Source: Halorubrum halophilum
GTDB lineage: Archaea; Halobacteriota; Halobacteria; Halobacteriales; Haloferacaceae
Length of the DNA: 50,529 nt
Assembly: GCF_000739595.1 (NCBI RefSeq)
Contig: NZ_BBJP01000057.1
Coordinates: 1 to 50,529, forward strand
Direction of reading: 5' to 3'
Below are positions 42,485 to 50,507 of this stretch, in pieces. How positions within the stretch are numbered: position 1 is the stretch's first letter; every line of letters starts with the position of its first letter. The notes under the pieces were generated by a model. The model was not told the origin of the DNA and did not search any database. It saw only the letters and a list, made by a program, of their open reading frames with translations. The translations under genes and the position numbers were made by a program.

Positions 42485-43225
42485 CTACTCCGTCTCGTTG
42501 CCGCTCTCGTCGCTGTCGTCGCCACCTGTCTCCTCGTAGTCGACCTCGATCCCGCTCGGAACCGGACGCAGGAGGTACCGCCCGTTCCCGCGCCGGACCG
42601 GAGCGAAGTCGGCGGTGAACACCGTCCGGGTGTTCTCCTGAATGTCGAACTCCGCGTTGAACGTCAGCGGCGCGTTCCCCGGACGGTCGACCTCGGCGTC
42701 GTCGCCGCCCTCCAGGGTACCCTCGACGTTCGAGATGTTCAACTGGAGGAACCGGTACGTACCGACCGACAGCTCTCGCTCGTCGATCAGCTTCGTCTCC
42801 CCGTTCTGCAGCTGGACGAGGTCGGCCTCCTGGGGCTCGTCGAACTCGAGATACTCGCGGCCGGCGGGTTCGCCGTCGTCATCGTCGTCCTCCTCGTCGC
42901 TTCCGTCGTCGGTCTCGTTGCCGTCGGTGCTACTGGTGTCGCCGTCGGTCGCGTTCTGGCCGTCGGTCGCGTTCTCGTCGTCCGTCTCGTTCCCGTCCGC
43001 GCCGCTCTCGGCGCCCTCGGGGCCGAGCCAGATCCCCTCGACGGTGACCACGAGCGACTCGAAGTCCCCGATGTCGGCGGGCTGGTCGGTGACGGCGGTC
43101 GCGAGCGTCCCGGTCGCGCGACCGACGCAGCCGGCGAGCCCGGACACGCCGAGCGCGGCGGCGCCGGTCGCCTGCAGGTACGTCCGCCGGTCGAGCGCAT
43201 CGAGGTCGGGCGTGCGGTCCGTCAC
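42485..43225 (-). CDS. DUF4382-containing Tat lipoprotein
   Basis: The 246-residue exported protein has a twin-arginine signal (DRRTYLQATGAAALGVSGLA, about residues 12-31) ending in a lipobox-like LAGC, so it is anchored by a lipid at that Cys. The mature part matches DUF4382: TDQPADIGDFESLVVTVEGI near 46, then a low-complexity Asn/Thr/Asp/Glu insert (about 75-120), then LVQLQNGETKLIDERELSVG and YRFLQLNISNVEGTLEGG. The start is GTG at 43225, one base downstream of the stop codon of the gene at 43227, so the two are coupled. Confidence 0.85.
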   Translation of the reverse strand: MTDRTPDLDALDRRTYLQATGAAALGVSGLAGCVGRATGTLATAVTDQPADIGDFESLVVTVEGIWLGPEGAESGADGNETDDENATDGQNATDGDTSSTDGNETDDGSDEEDDDDDGEPAGREYLEFDEPQEADLVQLQNGETKLIDERELSVGTYRFLQLNISNVEGTLEGGDDAEVDRPGNAPLTFNAEFDIQENTRTVFTADFAPVRRGNGRYLLRPVPSGIEVDYEETGGDDSDESGNETE

Positions 43226-43226
43226 G

Positions 43227-43520
43227 TTATGCCTCCCCCTCGTCCGTGTCGGCCCCGTCGCCCTCACCGGCACCGTCGCCGGCCACGTCGCTCACGTTCT
43301 CACCGAGGTCGTCGACGCCGCCGGAGAGGAAGTCGTTCACGCTATCGAGGATGCCGCCGACGAAGTCCGGCACCTGGTCCGGCAGGTCGCTCGGCGGCCC
43401 CGCGTCACCCGGCGCGCCGTCCGGCCCGGGCGTCGCCGCGACGGCACCGGCGGCCGCGCCGGTCCCGATCAGTACCACCGTGGCGAGCGCCACGATCAGT
43501 GTCGTTCGGATCGCGTTCAT
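43227..43520 (-). CDS. Small secreted hypothetical protein
   Basis: The 97-residue protein starts MNAIRTTLIVALATVVLIGT, a clear hydrophobic signal/anchor (about 5-28). The rest is low complexity, rich in Asp, Gly and Pro, with one possible amphipathic helix (FVGGILDSVNDFLSGGVDDL). No domain. It ends one base before the start of the DUF4382 lipoprotein gene, so both are made from the same message, and it probably functions at the cell surface. A TATA-like box CTTTAATAC at 43548-43556 (minus strand) lies about 32 bp upstream, giving a leader of about five bases. Confidence 0.7.
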   Translation of the reverse strand: MNAIRTTLIVALATVVLIGTGAAAGAVAATPGPDGAPGDAGPPSDLPDQVPDFVGGILDSVNDFLSGGVDDLGENVSDVAGDGAGEGDGADTDEGEA

Positions 43521-43547
43521 GACGACTCCGGCTCGGGCCGCTGTCAC

Positions 43548-43556
43548 CTTTAATAC
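43548..43556 (-). promoter_or_regulatory. TATA-like box for the small secreted protein and lipoprotein operon
   Basis: On the minus strand this contains TATTAAAG, centred about 32 bp before the ATG at 43520. It is the only visible promoter for the two-gene unit 43520-42485. Confidence 0.45.
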
Positions 43557-43648
43557 CCCAAGCCGTTCACCCGAATTACGCCCGATTTAACTCGGTTTAA
43601 TCGCCGGAAGGCGACCTGACGAGACTGTTCCGGCAAAACGAGCGGTTA

Positions 43649-43778
43649 TTTATAAAAGAAGCAGCCGATCGGTCGCGGTCGACATCGCTGGCGCAGACCG
43701 CGCCAGCAACGAGCTTCGGCGCGCGCGGCAGACCGGATCGATTCCGAAGGGATCGATCTCGCTAGGGTTCTCGCTCGC
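43649..43778 (+). ncRNA. Possible small RNA antisense to the 3' flank of aspS
   Basis: A good TATA word, TTTATAAAAG at 43649-43658 on the plus strand, has no gene behind it. About 26 bp on, near 43680, a transcript could begin and run towards the end of aspS, which lies on the opposite strand. The following DNA folds into GCTGGCGC-agacc-GCGCCAGC and a GATCGAT-rich hairpin. This may be a small RNA; it could also be a chance TATA word. Confidence 0.3.
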
Positions 43779-45083
43779 TCAGGGCTCCAGCCGGTTCGGG
43801 TCGCGCGGGAACATGATCGCCTCCTTGATGTTGTCGAGGTCGGCGACCTTCTGGACGAGCCGGTCGATGCCGAGCCCGTAGCCGCCGTGGGGCGGCGTGC
43901 CGAAGCTGAGCGCCTCGATGTAGAACTCGAAGTTGGCCGTTTCGACGCCCTCCTCCTCCATGACCTCGACCATGCGGTCGGCGTCGTGTTCGCGCTGGCC
44001 GCCCGAGGAGAGCTCCTGACCCTTATAAATGAGGTCGAACTTCCGCGAGGCGATGTCGTCGCCCTCGACGTCCTGCATGTAGTAGAACTTCTCGTCGGGG
44101 TAGCCGACGACGAAGAACGCGGGGTGTCCCTGCTCCTCGAAGTGCTCGCCGAGCAGCTTCTCGCCCTTCGTGTCGAGATCGGTCGGGTCGTCCGGGAAGT
44201 GGCCGAACTCGGTCTCGAGGATGTCGAGCGCCTCGTCGAAGGTGATCCGCGGGAAGTCGTCCTCGGGTACGTCGAGGTCGACGTCGAGCAGGTCGAGCTC
44301 GCGCTCGGCGTTCTCGGCGACCTCGCGGAGCGCGTGGCGCAGCGACTCCTCCTGAACGTCCATCACGTCGTCGTGGTCGTCGATGTACGCGAGCTCCACG
44401 TCGAACATCGAGATCTCGGAGACGTGGCGGGAGGTCGCGAAGTCCTCGGCGCGGAACGCGGTCCCCGTCTCGTAGACGGCCTCGTAGCCCGACGCCATCA
44501 GCATCTGCTTGTACAGCTGGGGGCTCTGCGACAGGAACGCGTCCTTGTTGTAGTAGAGAATCGGGAACAGCTCGGCGCCGCCCTCCGCGCCGCCCTTCGA
44601 GATGAGCGGCGTCTTGATGTCGACGAACCCCTCGTCGTCGAACCACTCCTCCATCGCCGTCATCAGCTTCGAGCGCAGGGTGAACACCGCGAGCGTCTCC
44701 GGCTTGCGGAGGTCGAGCGCGCGGTTGTCGAGCCGGGTCGAGAGGTCGACCTCGATGTCCTTCGAGATCTCCAGCGGGAGCGGGGAGCCGGCCTCGTCGA
44801 TGACTTCGTACTCGGTGGGCGCGATCTCGACGCCGCCGGGCGCCTGATCGCTCTCCAGCGGTTCCCCCACGACCCGGACCACGTCCTCGGCGCCGACGTC
44901 TTGGACGGCCTCGAACAGTTCCGGCTCGCGCTCCTCCTTGAAGACGATCTGGATGAGTCCCTCGCGGTCGCGCACGATGAGGAAGACGAGGCCTCCCAGG
45001 TCGCGGATTTCGTGGACGTGGCCGGCGATGGCGACCTCGTCCGCGTCCGGTTCGACGTCCGACGTGTGGATTCGATCGATCAT
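43779..45083 (-). CDS. aspS: Aspartyl-tRNA synthetase (archaeal type)
   Basis: Charges tRNA with aspartate; the archaeal form often also charges tRNA-Asn for later amidation. The 434-residue protein has an N-terminal OB-fold at about 1-105 ([20 protein letters not shown]) and a class II catalytic core: motif 1 region [18 protein letters not shown], motif 2 [20 protein letters not shown], and motif 3 [20 protein letters not shown]. The length is normal for the archaeal enzyme and lacks the bacterial insertion domain. No clear TATA box is seen before the ATG at 45083. The stop at 43779 leaves a 258-bp space to the secreted protein gene. Confidence 0.96.
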   Translation of the reverse strand: MIDRIHTSDVEPDADEVAIAGHVHEIRDLGGLVFLIVRDREGLIQIVFKEEREPELFEAVQDVGAEDVVRVVGEPLESDQAPGGVEIAPTEYEVIDEAGSPLPLEISKDIEVDLSTRLDNRALDLRKPETLAVFTLRSKLMTAMEEWFDDEGFVDIKTPLISKGGAEGGAELFPILYYNKDAFLSQSPQLYKQMLMASGYEAVYETGTAFRAEDFATSRHVSEISMFDVELAYIDDHDDVMDVQEESLRHALREVAENAERELDLLDVDLDVPEDDFPRITFDEALDILETEFGHFPDDPTDLDTKGEKLLGEHFEEQGHPAFFVVGYPDEKFYYMQDVEGDDIASRKFDLIYKGQELSSGGQREHDADRMVEVMEEEGVETANFEFYIEALSFGTPPHGGYGLGIDRLVQKVADLDNIKEAIMFPRDPNRLEP

Positions 45084-45626
45084 GACGGGGGTTGCTTACG
45101 CGCAACTGGTCGGGCGTTCGTCATAGGCCTGTCGTCTCACCCTCGCCGGAACCGGCCGATATGGGTCATCTGCGCGGGATTCGCGGTTGCCGCCTGTCGA
45201 GTCGCCTCCCATCTGTAAAATGTTCGGTAGCATTTCACACGGTCGCCATAGATTTAATAACCACCCGACATACCGAAGCGGTAACGGCGCTCTGCGCCGC
45301 CGGAGTCCACGTATGACCCGCTTCCGTTCCACCGCCTCGGCGTCCGCCGCCCTCGTCAGCGGCGCGCTCCTCGGCTGGAACGGCTACGGGACTCCGGAGA
45401 CACGGTCCGTCCGCCCGACCGCGTGACGCGCGTCGGCTGGGGAGTTCCCCGCGGGACGGGCCGCATCCCGACTTCTCCAGCCGTCGCTGTGTCGCTCGTC
45501 GGCCGCCGACTACCGACCACCGGGCGCGACCGTACCCCTCGCGAGCGTCGGGTCCGCCGTCGAAGGTGGACTCGCCCTCGAGGCCGCGGACCGGTCCGTG
45601 CCGCGTTCGACTCGCGGCGAGGGGAT
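45084..45626. other. Intergenic tract with a possible very small gene
   Basis: Between aspS and the small protein at 45627 I see no well-supported gene. One candidate is a 37-codon frame at 45313-45426 (starts MTRFRSTASASAALVSG, one short hydrophobic stretch), with a TATA-like GATTTAATAA at 45251-45260 about 57 bp ahead. GGCGC-TCT-GCGCC near 45285-45300 is a small hairpin before it. The stretch 45430-45620 has reading frames in several phases, none with haloarchaeal codon character. Confidence 0.3.
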
Positions 45627-45938
45627 ATGGCAGCAGCCATCCACTCGCAGACCGTAGAAGCGACCGTGACGGTGCGCGTCTCGCAGGCCGCCGCCGGCGA
45701 CCTCGCCGCCGGCGCCCGCGCGCAACTGGAGCAAGTCGACGGCGTCGACGTCCAGAATCTGTCGATCGCCGGCCTCCAGCCCGGGCTCAACGACACCACG
45801 GTCGAGGCGGTCGCGACCCTCTCGGTCCCGGACGCGGACCGGCCTTCCGAGCGGGTCACCGAGCGCGTTGCCGACCGGCTGGCCGACGGGTTCGGCGTCG
45901 AGCCGGAGCGGGTCGAGCGGGTCGAACCGCCGGGGTGA
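45627..45938 (+). CDS. Small alpha/beta protein, unknown function
   Basis: The 103-residue protein starts MAAAIHSQTVEATVTVRVSQ. The secondary-structure pattern strand-helix-strand-strand-helix (VEATVTVRVSQ, AAGDLAAGARAQLEQV, VDVQNLSIAGLQPGL, TVEAVATLSVPD, RVTERVADRLADG) suggests a small ferredoxin-like fold. I do not recognise a family. GAGGGG lies just before the ATG, a possible Shine-Dalgarno site. Longer in-frame starts upstream exist but encode Arg-rich non-haloarchaeal sequence. Convergent with larC. Confidence 0.55.
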   Translation: MAAAIHSQTVEATVTVRVSQAAAGDLAAGARAQLEQVDGVDVQNLSIAGLQPGLNDTTVEAVATLSVPDADRPSERVTERVADRLADGFGVEPERVERVEPPG

Positions 45939-45961
45939 CCGGGGGTCGCACCAGTTAGCGT

Positions 45962-47341
45962 CTACTCCTCTCCGATCCGATCGCGAACCGCGCGCTCCGC
46001 CCGACGGAGCACGTCCCGGATCGGGAGGCCGGTCGCCTCGGCGACCGCGGCCGCGTCGTCGTACTCGGCGCTCACGTCGTAGGCGTCTCCCTCGGCGGTC
46101 GACGCGACCTTCACCGCCACCTCGTAGTCGTCGCCGTCGATCGAGAGAACCGCCGTCTCGAAGTCGCGCTCGGCGATCCACCGGTGGCTCGCGCCGGACT
46201 GGCGGACCCCCAGCGTCCCCGTCTCGCGGGCGAGCCGCTCCGCGACCGCCTCGGCGTCGTCGGGCTTGCAGATCACCTTCACCAGGTGGCCCGGACGCGA
46301 CTTCTTCATCGTGGTCGGCACGACCGTCACGTCGCGGGCGCCGGCGCGCTTGAGTGTCTCTTGGAGCCCGCCGAGCACCTCGGGGTCGGCGTCGTCGAGG
46401 TTCGTTTCGAGGACGGCGATGTCGTCGCGGACGAGGGCGTGGTCGTGAGGGTGAGCGCGATCCTCGGCGTCCAGCTCGCCCCCCTCGCCGACCAGCACCC
46501 GGAGCACGTTCGGATGGCTCTCGAAAGTCGCGTCGCCAGCCCCGTAGCCGGCGGCGTCGACATCGAAGTCGGGAAGCGAATCGGCTCCCTCGGCGACCGC
46601 GGCGAGAATCGCGGCGCCAGTGGGCGTGAGCAGTTCGCGGTCGATCGGCCCGCCGACCACCGAGAAGTCGGCGCCGGCCGCGATCTCGGTCGTCGCCGGC
46701 GCCGGGACCGGGTAGACGCCGTGGCTCATCTCGACCTCGCCGCCGCCGGTCGCCACCGGTGTCGTCACGACCCGCTCGGGATCGAGGTCGTCGAGCAACA
46801 GCGCCGCGCCGACCACGTCGGCGATCGCGTCGTCGGCGCCGACTTCGTGGAAGTGGGTCTCGTCGAGGTCGGTTCCGTGCATCGAGGCCTCGGCGCGTCC
46901 GAGGCGCTCGAAGGCGTCAAGCGCGACCGACTCGACGGAATCGGGGAGGTCCATCGACTCGACGAGCGCGACGACTTCGGGGTAGCTCCGGTGGACACCG
47001 GCCCCCTCGGCGTGTTCGAGGCCGTCGTGAGTGTGGGTGTGCTCGGAGCCGTCGTGGGAACGTTCGTGGGTGTGGTCGTGCTCGTGCGAGTGGCCGTCGT
47101 CGTCGCCATCGCTGCCGTCACCGTTTCCATCGCTGCCACCGCTTCCGTCGTCATCGTCGAGGAGCACGTCGACGGTCGTCGCCCGGATCCCGTTTTTGGT
47201 CGTCTCGCCGACCTCATACCGGACCGGGAGCCGATCGGTCACGGGGGAGAGGACTCCGGGGTCGGCGCCGGCCGCGATCAGCGCGGCGCAGATCATATCG
47301 CCGGCGGCGCCGGTCCGGCCGTCGAAGACGAGCGTTCGCAT
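45962..47341 (-). CDS. larC: Nickel pincer cofactor biosynthesis protein LarC
   Basis: CTP-dependent nickel insertase that completes the pincer cofactor of lactate racemase and related enzymes. The 459-residue protein is one uninterrupted frame (in Lactobacillus it is made by frameshifting). It begins MRTLVFDGRTGAAGDMICAA and continues with ALIAAGADPGVLSPVTDRLP. A His-rich insert at about 78-105 (GHSHEHDHTHERSHDGSEHT) probably binds nickel. Later come FHEVGADDAIADVVGAALLL, then LLTPTGAAILAAVAEGADSL, and the C-terminal LETNLDDADPEVLGGLQETL. No larA, larB or larE is nearby. Confidence 0.94.
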   Translation of the reverse strand: MRTLVFDGRTGAAGDMICAALIAAGADPGVLSPVTDRLPVRYEVGETTKNGIRATTVDVLLDDDDGSGGSDGNGDGSDGDDDGHSHEHDHTHERSHDGSEHTHTHDGLEHAEGAGVHRSYPEVVALVESMDLPDSVESVALDAFERLGRAEASMHGTDLDETHFHEVGADDAIADVVGAALLLDDLDPERVVTTPVATGGGEVEMSHGVYPVPAPATTEIAAGADFSVVGGPIDRELLTPTGAAILAAVAEGADSLPDFDVDAAGYGAGDATFESHPNVLRVLVGEGGELDAEDRAHPHDHALVRDDIAVLETNLDDADPEVLGGLQETLKRAGARDVTVVPTTMKKSRPGHLVKVICKPDDAEAVAERLARETGTLGVRQSGASHRWIAERDFETAVLSIDGDDYEVAVKVASTAEGDAYDVSAEYDDAAAVAEATGLPIRDVLRRAERAVRDRIGEE

Positions 47342-47461
47342 GGCCGATCGGAGGCCACCGCGAGACAAATACTCCCGGTATCCGACTCGCCGGCGACGCG
47401 CTCGGGTGTGACTCTCCGAACGACCACCCGCCCGGTTCTTTCGGGATGCGCAAACCTGTTC

Positions 47462-47468
47462 GTTTAAC
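47462..47468 (+). promoter_or_regulatory. TATA-like box for the phosphate transporter
   Basis: GTTTAAC is centred about 30 bp before the ATG at 47495, giving a leader of only a few bases. Confidence 0.45.
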
Positions 47469-47494
47469 CCGTCGTGTGTCGTTGTGGTCTGTAT

Positions 47495-48661
47495 ATGGTT
47501 GAGGTCTTACTTCTCGTCGGATTCGTGGTCGCGGCGTTCGTCGGATACAACATCGGCGGCGCGACGACGGGGCCGGCGTTCGGACCGGCGGTCGGCGCGG
47601 ACGTGATCTCGAAGTCGGGCGCCGCGGCGCTGATGTCGATCTTCTTTTTCATCGGCGCGGGGACCCTGGGACAGCGCGTCGTGACGACGCTCGGCGAGGA
47701 CCTCGTCACCGGCGGCAACGTGTTCACGCTGGAGACGAGCATCGTCGTCCTCTTTTTCATCGGCGGCGCGCTGTTCGTCGGCAACTTCGCGGGCGTGCCG
47801 GCGTCGACGTCGATGACGGCAGTGGGGGCCATCGCGGGGCTCGGGCTGGCGACCGGCACCCTCGACCGGGCCGTGATGGGCGAGATCGCCATCTGGTGGA
47901 TCGTCGCGCCGATCATCGGGTTCTGGGTCTCCGGCGTCGTCGGCCGGTACTTCTACCCCGCGATCGACAGCTGGGTGGCGATCGAGAGCACCGACGGCGC
48001 GCTGTTCGAGTTCGACCGGTCGGGGATCGTCCCGAAGCCGGTCCCGGGCCCGAACACGACGCGCCGCGAGATGGTCGGCGGGTTCGTCGTCATCGCGATC
48101 GGGTGTCTGATGGCCTTCTCCTCGGGCACGTCGAACATCGCGAACGCGATCGCCCCGCTCGTCGCGCTCGACAACGTCGAGATGACACCGATGATCCTCC
48201 TCGGGAGCGCCGCCGTCGCGGTCGGGGCGTTCACGATCGCGCGCCGGACGCTCGACACGCTCGGCAACGACATCACCGACCTCCCGCTGACCGCGGCGAT
48301 CGTCGTCGCCTGCGTCTCCTCCGGGATCGTCATCAGCCTCTCGGCGGTGGGGATCCCGGCGTCGTTCGTCATCATCGCGACGATGTCCATCGTCGGTCTC
48401 GGGTGGGGACGCGCGACGCGGACCGTGACGGTCAAACAGGGGATCAGCGGCGAGAAGGAGCCGAAAGTCTCCGTCGGCGCGCTGAAGGCCGACGAGACGG
48501 GACCGATCGGCGAGGGCGACCCGTCGGACATCCCCTCGGCGTCGGACCTGTTCAATCCGAGCACGAGCGCGCGCGTCGTGCTGATGCAGAACGTCGTCCC
48601 GATCCTCTCGACGGTCGGGGCGCTCGTCACGTTCACGCTCCTGTTCCGGTTCGTCTGGTGA
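47495..48661 (+). CDS. Inorganic phosphate transporter, Pho4/PitA family
   Basis: Low-affinity phosphate symporter of the PiT (Pho4) family, 388 residues, about ten hydrophobic segments. Both PiT signature repeats are visible: VGYNIGGATTGPAFGPAVGA near residues 17-36 and SSGTSNIANAIAPLVALDNV near 210-229, with GNFAGVPASTSMTAVGA and IVISLSAVGIPASFVIIATM as the internal repeats. A hydrophilic segment at about 310-350 separates the last helices. The start at 47495 gives MVEVLLLVGFVVAAFVGYN directly as the first helix; the longer frame adds a non-hydrophobic leader. Divergent from larC. Confidence 0.93.
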   Translation: MVEVLLLVGFVVAAFVGYNIGGATTGPAFGPAVGADVISKSGAAALMSIFFFIGAGTLGQRVVTTLGEDLVTGGNVFTLETSIVVLFFIGGALFVGNFAGVPASTSMTAVGAIAGLGLATGTLDRAVMGEIAIWWIVAPIIGFWVSGVVGRYFYPAIDSWVAIESTDGALFEFDRSGIVPKPVPGPNTTRREMVGGFVVIAIGCLMAFSSGTSNIANAIAPLVALDNVEMTPMILLGSAAVAVGAFTIARRTLDTLGNDITDLPLTAAIVVACVSSGIVISLSAVGIPASFVIIATMSIVGLGWGRATRTVTVKQGISGEKEPKVSVGALKADETGPIGEGDPSDIPSASDLFNPSTSARVVLMQNVVPILSTVGALVTFTLLFRFVW

Positions 48662-48691
48662 GGCGCGAACGCCTTCCTCTCACCCGCCCGC

Positions 48692-49360
48692 CTACCGACC
48701 GAACCGGCGCTGGCGGTCCTGGAAGTCGAGGACCGCCCTGAGGTAATCCCGCTTCCTGAAGTCCCGCCAGTTCACGTCGGTGAAGTAGAGCTCCGCGTAC
48801 ACCGACTGCCAAATGGCGAAGTCCGAGAGCCGCTCGGCGCCGGTCTTGATCACGAGGTCCGGCTCTTCGGGGAACACCAGCCGGTCCGAGACGTCGTCGG
48901 CGTCGATCGACTCCGGATCGAGGTCACCGTCGTCCACGTCGACCGCGATCTCTCGGACCGCGGCCGCGAACTCGGCTTTCCCGCCGAGCCCGACCGTGAT
49001 TCGGATCGGGGCGTCGCCCGGTCGCCCGTCTCGGTGTCGCCCTTCCGAGCCGTCTCCGGAGTCGATCGCGTCCCCGCCCAGCGTCGCGTCCTCCGGCCCA
49101 CGAACGACGAACCGTCGGGGGGCGTCGATCTGACGGAGCTCGCGGACGAGCGTCGGGACGACGGCCTCGTCGAGCACGGACACCGAGACGGTGACGCGCG
49201 CCGCGCCGTACTCGAAGGCCCACCCGAGCGCTGCCGACAGCGTGTCGAACGCGCCGTCGGCGAGGAGGTCGCGCTCGGTGATGACGATCGCGACGTGTTC
49301 GGGCGGGTCGCCGTCGTGGAAGCGGTGGCGGACGGCGAGATACGTGTCGTACAGGCCCAC
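48692..49360 (-). CDS. Divergent cis-prenyltransferase-like (UppS family) protein lacking the DGN motif
   Basis: The 222-residue protein carries the UppS/cis-prenyltransferase C-terminal signature PDLVIKTGAERLSDF (about 167-181) followed by AIWQSVYAELYFTDVNWRDF, and the middle VGLGGKAEFAAAVREIAVDV corresponding to the family YGGRAEI region. The catalytic N-terminus is changed: the usual HVAxIMDGNGRWA is HVAIVITERDLLADGAF, with no Asp-Gly-Asn. Full-length UppS enzymes need that Asp. In eukaryotes a partner lacking it (NgBR/Nus1) works with an active subunit. This protein may be such a subunit, or have lost activity. A TATA box at 49383-49390 is 26 bp upstream (leaderless). Confidence 0.85.
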   Translation of the reverse strand: MGLYDTYLAVRHRFHDGDPPEHVAIVITERDLLADGAFDTLSAALGWAFEYGAARVTVSVSVLDEAVVPTLVRELRQIDAPRRFVVRGPEDATLGGDAIDSGDGSEGRHRDGRPGDAPIRITVGLGGKAEFAAAVREIAVDVDDGDLDPESIDADDVSDRLVFPEEPDLVIKTGAERLSDFAIWQSVYAELYFTDVNWRDFRKRDYLRAVLDFQDRQRRFGR

Positions 49361-49382
49361 GTGGGAAGGTCCCGGCGCGTGG

Positions 49383-49390
49383 TATAAAAG
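49383..49390 (-). promoter_or_regulatory. TATA box for the UppS-like gene
   Basis: On the minus strand this reads CTTTTATA, centred about 26 bp before the ATG at 49360, a clear leaderless promoter. Confidence 0.7.
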
Positions 49391-49473
49391 TTCACGTCAC
49401 CCGGAACGTCATGACCCTGAGAGAAGCAGCGCCGACCGCAGTACTCCGGCCGGTCGCGCCCGTCGACGAGGGG

Positions 49474-49480
49474 TTTAATT
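49474..49480 (+). promoter_or_regulatory. TATA-like box for the membrane protein at 49504
   Basis: TTTAATT is centred about 27 bp before the ATG at 49504 and supports that ATG over an in-frame upstream ATG at 49411. Confidence 0.6.
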
Positions 49481-49503
49481 CGCCCTCTGCCCTAGCACGG
49501 TCG

Positions 49504-50052
49504 ATGGCAGACAGCTACCGCGGGGTGTTCGGTGCGATCCCCTACGCGATCCGCGAGACGGAGTCGTGGACCATGCGCGTGTACGGCGTGATCGGCGCGC
49601 TCGCGGCCGGGCTGATCTCGACCGTGGTCGCCCTCGCGCTCGTCGTCTGGATGGCCGAGACCGCGGAGGTGCAGGGCGGGACGTTCCTGTTCTCGCGGTC
49701 GCTGTACGTGATCGCCGGATTCGCTGCGGTCGCGCCGCTGCTCGCGCCCCTGCTGTTCGTCGCACGGCGGCACCGTCGTGGCGACCCCGTGAAGCCGGGG
49801 TACGACCGAAACCTCGCGTACGGCGGGTTCCTGTTCCTCGTCTCGCTGTACGTCGGGCTAATCATCTCTGCACCGGCGGAACTCCGCGAGCCGACCGAGT
49901 CCGCCGTCGTCGGCGCCCTCTACGGGCTCCCGCAGATCGCCGGCATCGCGCCCCCGATCCTCGCCGCCCTCGTCGTCTTCGCGATCCACTACCGGCTTCG
50001 GGGGAGCGAGACGACCAACGCGACCGACCCGCCCGACACCGACACCCCTTAG
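49504..50052 (+). CDS. Four-helix membrane protein, unknown function
   Basis: The 182-residue protein starts MADSYRGVFGAIPYAIRETE. Four hydrophobic segments are visible: about 22-48 (MRVYGVIGALAAGLISTVVA), 60-84 (LYVIAGFAAVAPLLAPLLFV), 98-118 (NLAYGGFLFLVSLYVGLIIS) and 138-165 (GLPQIAGIAPPILAALVVFA). A hydrophilic tail ends it. I do not recognise the family. The TATA-like box 27 bp upstream supports the start. tRNA-Ser follows on the same strand after 26 bp. Confidence 0.75.
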   Translation: MADSYRGVFGAIPYAIRETESWTMRVYGVIGALAAGLISTVVALALVVWMAETAEVQGGTFLFSRSLYVIAGFAAVAPLLAPLLFVARRHRRGDPVKPGYDRNLAYGGFLFLVSLYVGLIISAPAELREPTESAVVGALYGLPQIAGIAPPILAALVVFAIHYRLRGSETTNATDPPDTDTP

Positions 50053-50078
50053 TCGGACGCTCCCGACAGTCGGGGTGC

Positions 50079-50162
50079 GGTGGGATGGCAGAGTGGCCCA
50101 TTGCGCCGGTCTTGAAAACCGGTAGCCTCACGGCTTCCTGGGTTCGAATCCCAGTCCCACCG
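50079..50162 (+). tRNA. tRNA-Ser (UGA)
   Basis: The acceptor stem GGTGGGA pairs with TCCCACC, discriminator G at 50162. The anticodon arm CCGGT/ACCGG has loop CTTGAAA, so anticodon TGA. A long variable arm (GCC-TCAC-GGC) marks a class II tRNA, and the T arm is CTGGG-TTCGAAT-CCCAG. 84 nt, no intron, no encoded CCA. Confidence 0.95.
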
Positions 50163-50293
50163 TCAGCGCGCGGCGCACTCCGCGCCGCGCGCGTCTCGTG
50201 CAGGGATTCGAAGCCTGCGAGTCGCAGCGCCCGAGCATCGCGAGGGCGACCGTCTCGCATCGGTTCGAATCCCAGTCCCACCGTCAGCGCGCG
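50141..50293 (+). repeat. Duplicated 3' end of tRNA-Ser (att-like direct repeat)
   Basis: A 32-bp stretch running from the T arm of tRNA-Ser through its 3' end and 10 bases beyond (50141-50172) recurs without mismatch at 50262-50293, 121 bp downstream. Between them a further T-arm-like piece (GGGATTCGAA near 50204) and a second CGCGCGTCTCGT copy (50187 and 50287) are visible. This is what integrase-mediated insertion into a tRNA gene leaves behind, here with little or nothing between the repeats. No integrase is in the window. Confidence 0.75.
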
Positions 50294-50507
50294 TCTCGTA
50301 TACGCTGGGAAACCGCTTTCAGCCACATCTGGGCTCGATGCCGAGAGCGATCGGATCGTCGTCAAGCTCCCGTGCCGGCCTGAACCGCGAGCCAAGCGCT
50401 CTCGACCCCTCTCGTTCGAGGTTCCTCACGTCCGGTGACGCGTGGTACCGCATGACTCATTATCTTTAACAGGTTTCCGAGCCATGTTACTGACAGGTGA
50501 TTTAACG
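50294..50507. other. Intergenic tail after the tRNA-Ser repeat
   Basis: No gene visible. A TATA-like TTATCTTTAAC at 50460-50470 and AGGTGA at 50494-50499, nine bases before the next ATG, probably drive the partial gene that begins at 50508. The rest shows no structure I can name. Confidence 0.5.

Noticed and set aside
45423-45626. N-terminal extension of the small protein at 45627
   Set aside because: The in-frame upstream stretch is Arg-rich and not haloarchaeal in composition, and a Shine-Dalgarno-like GAGGGG lies directly before the ATG at 45627.
49862-50395. Minus-strand frame across tRNA-Ser with a GTGIRT-type segment
   Set aside because: Such frames are well-known false genes produced by tRNA sequence; tRNA-Ser explains it.
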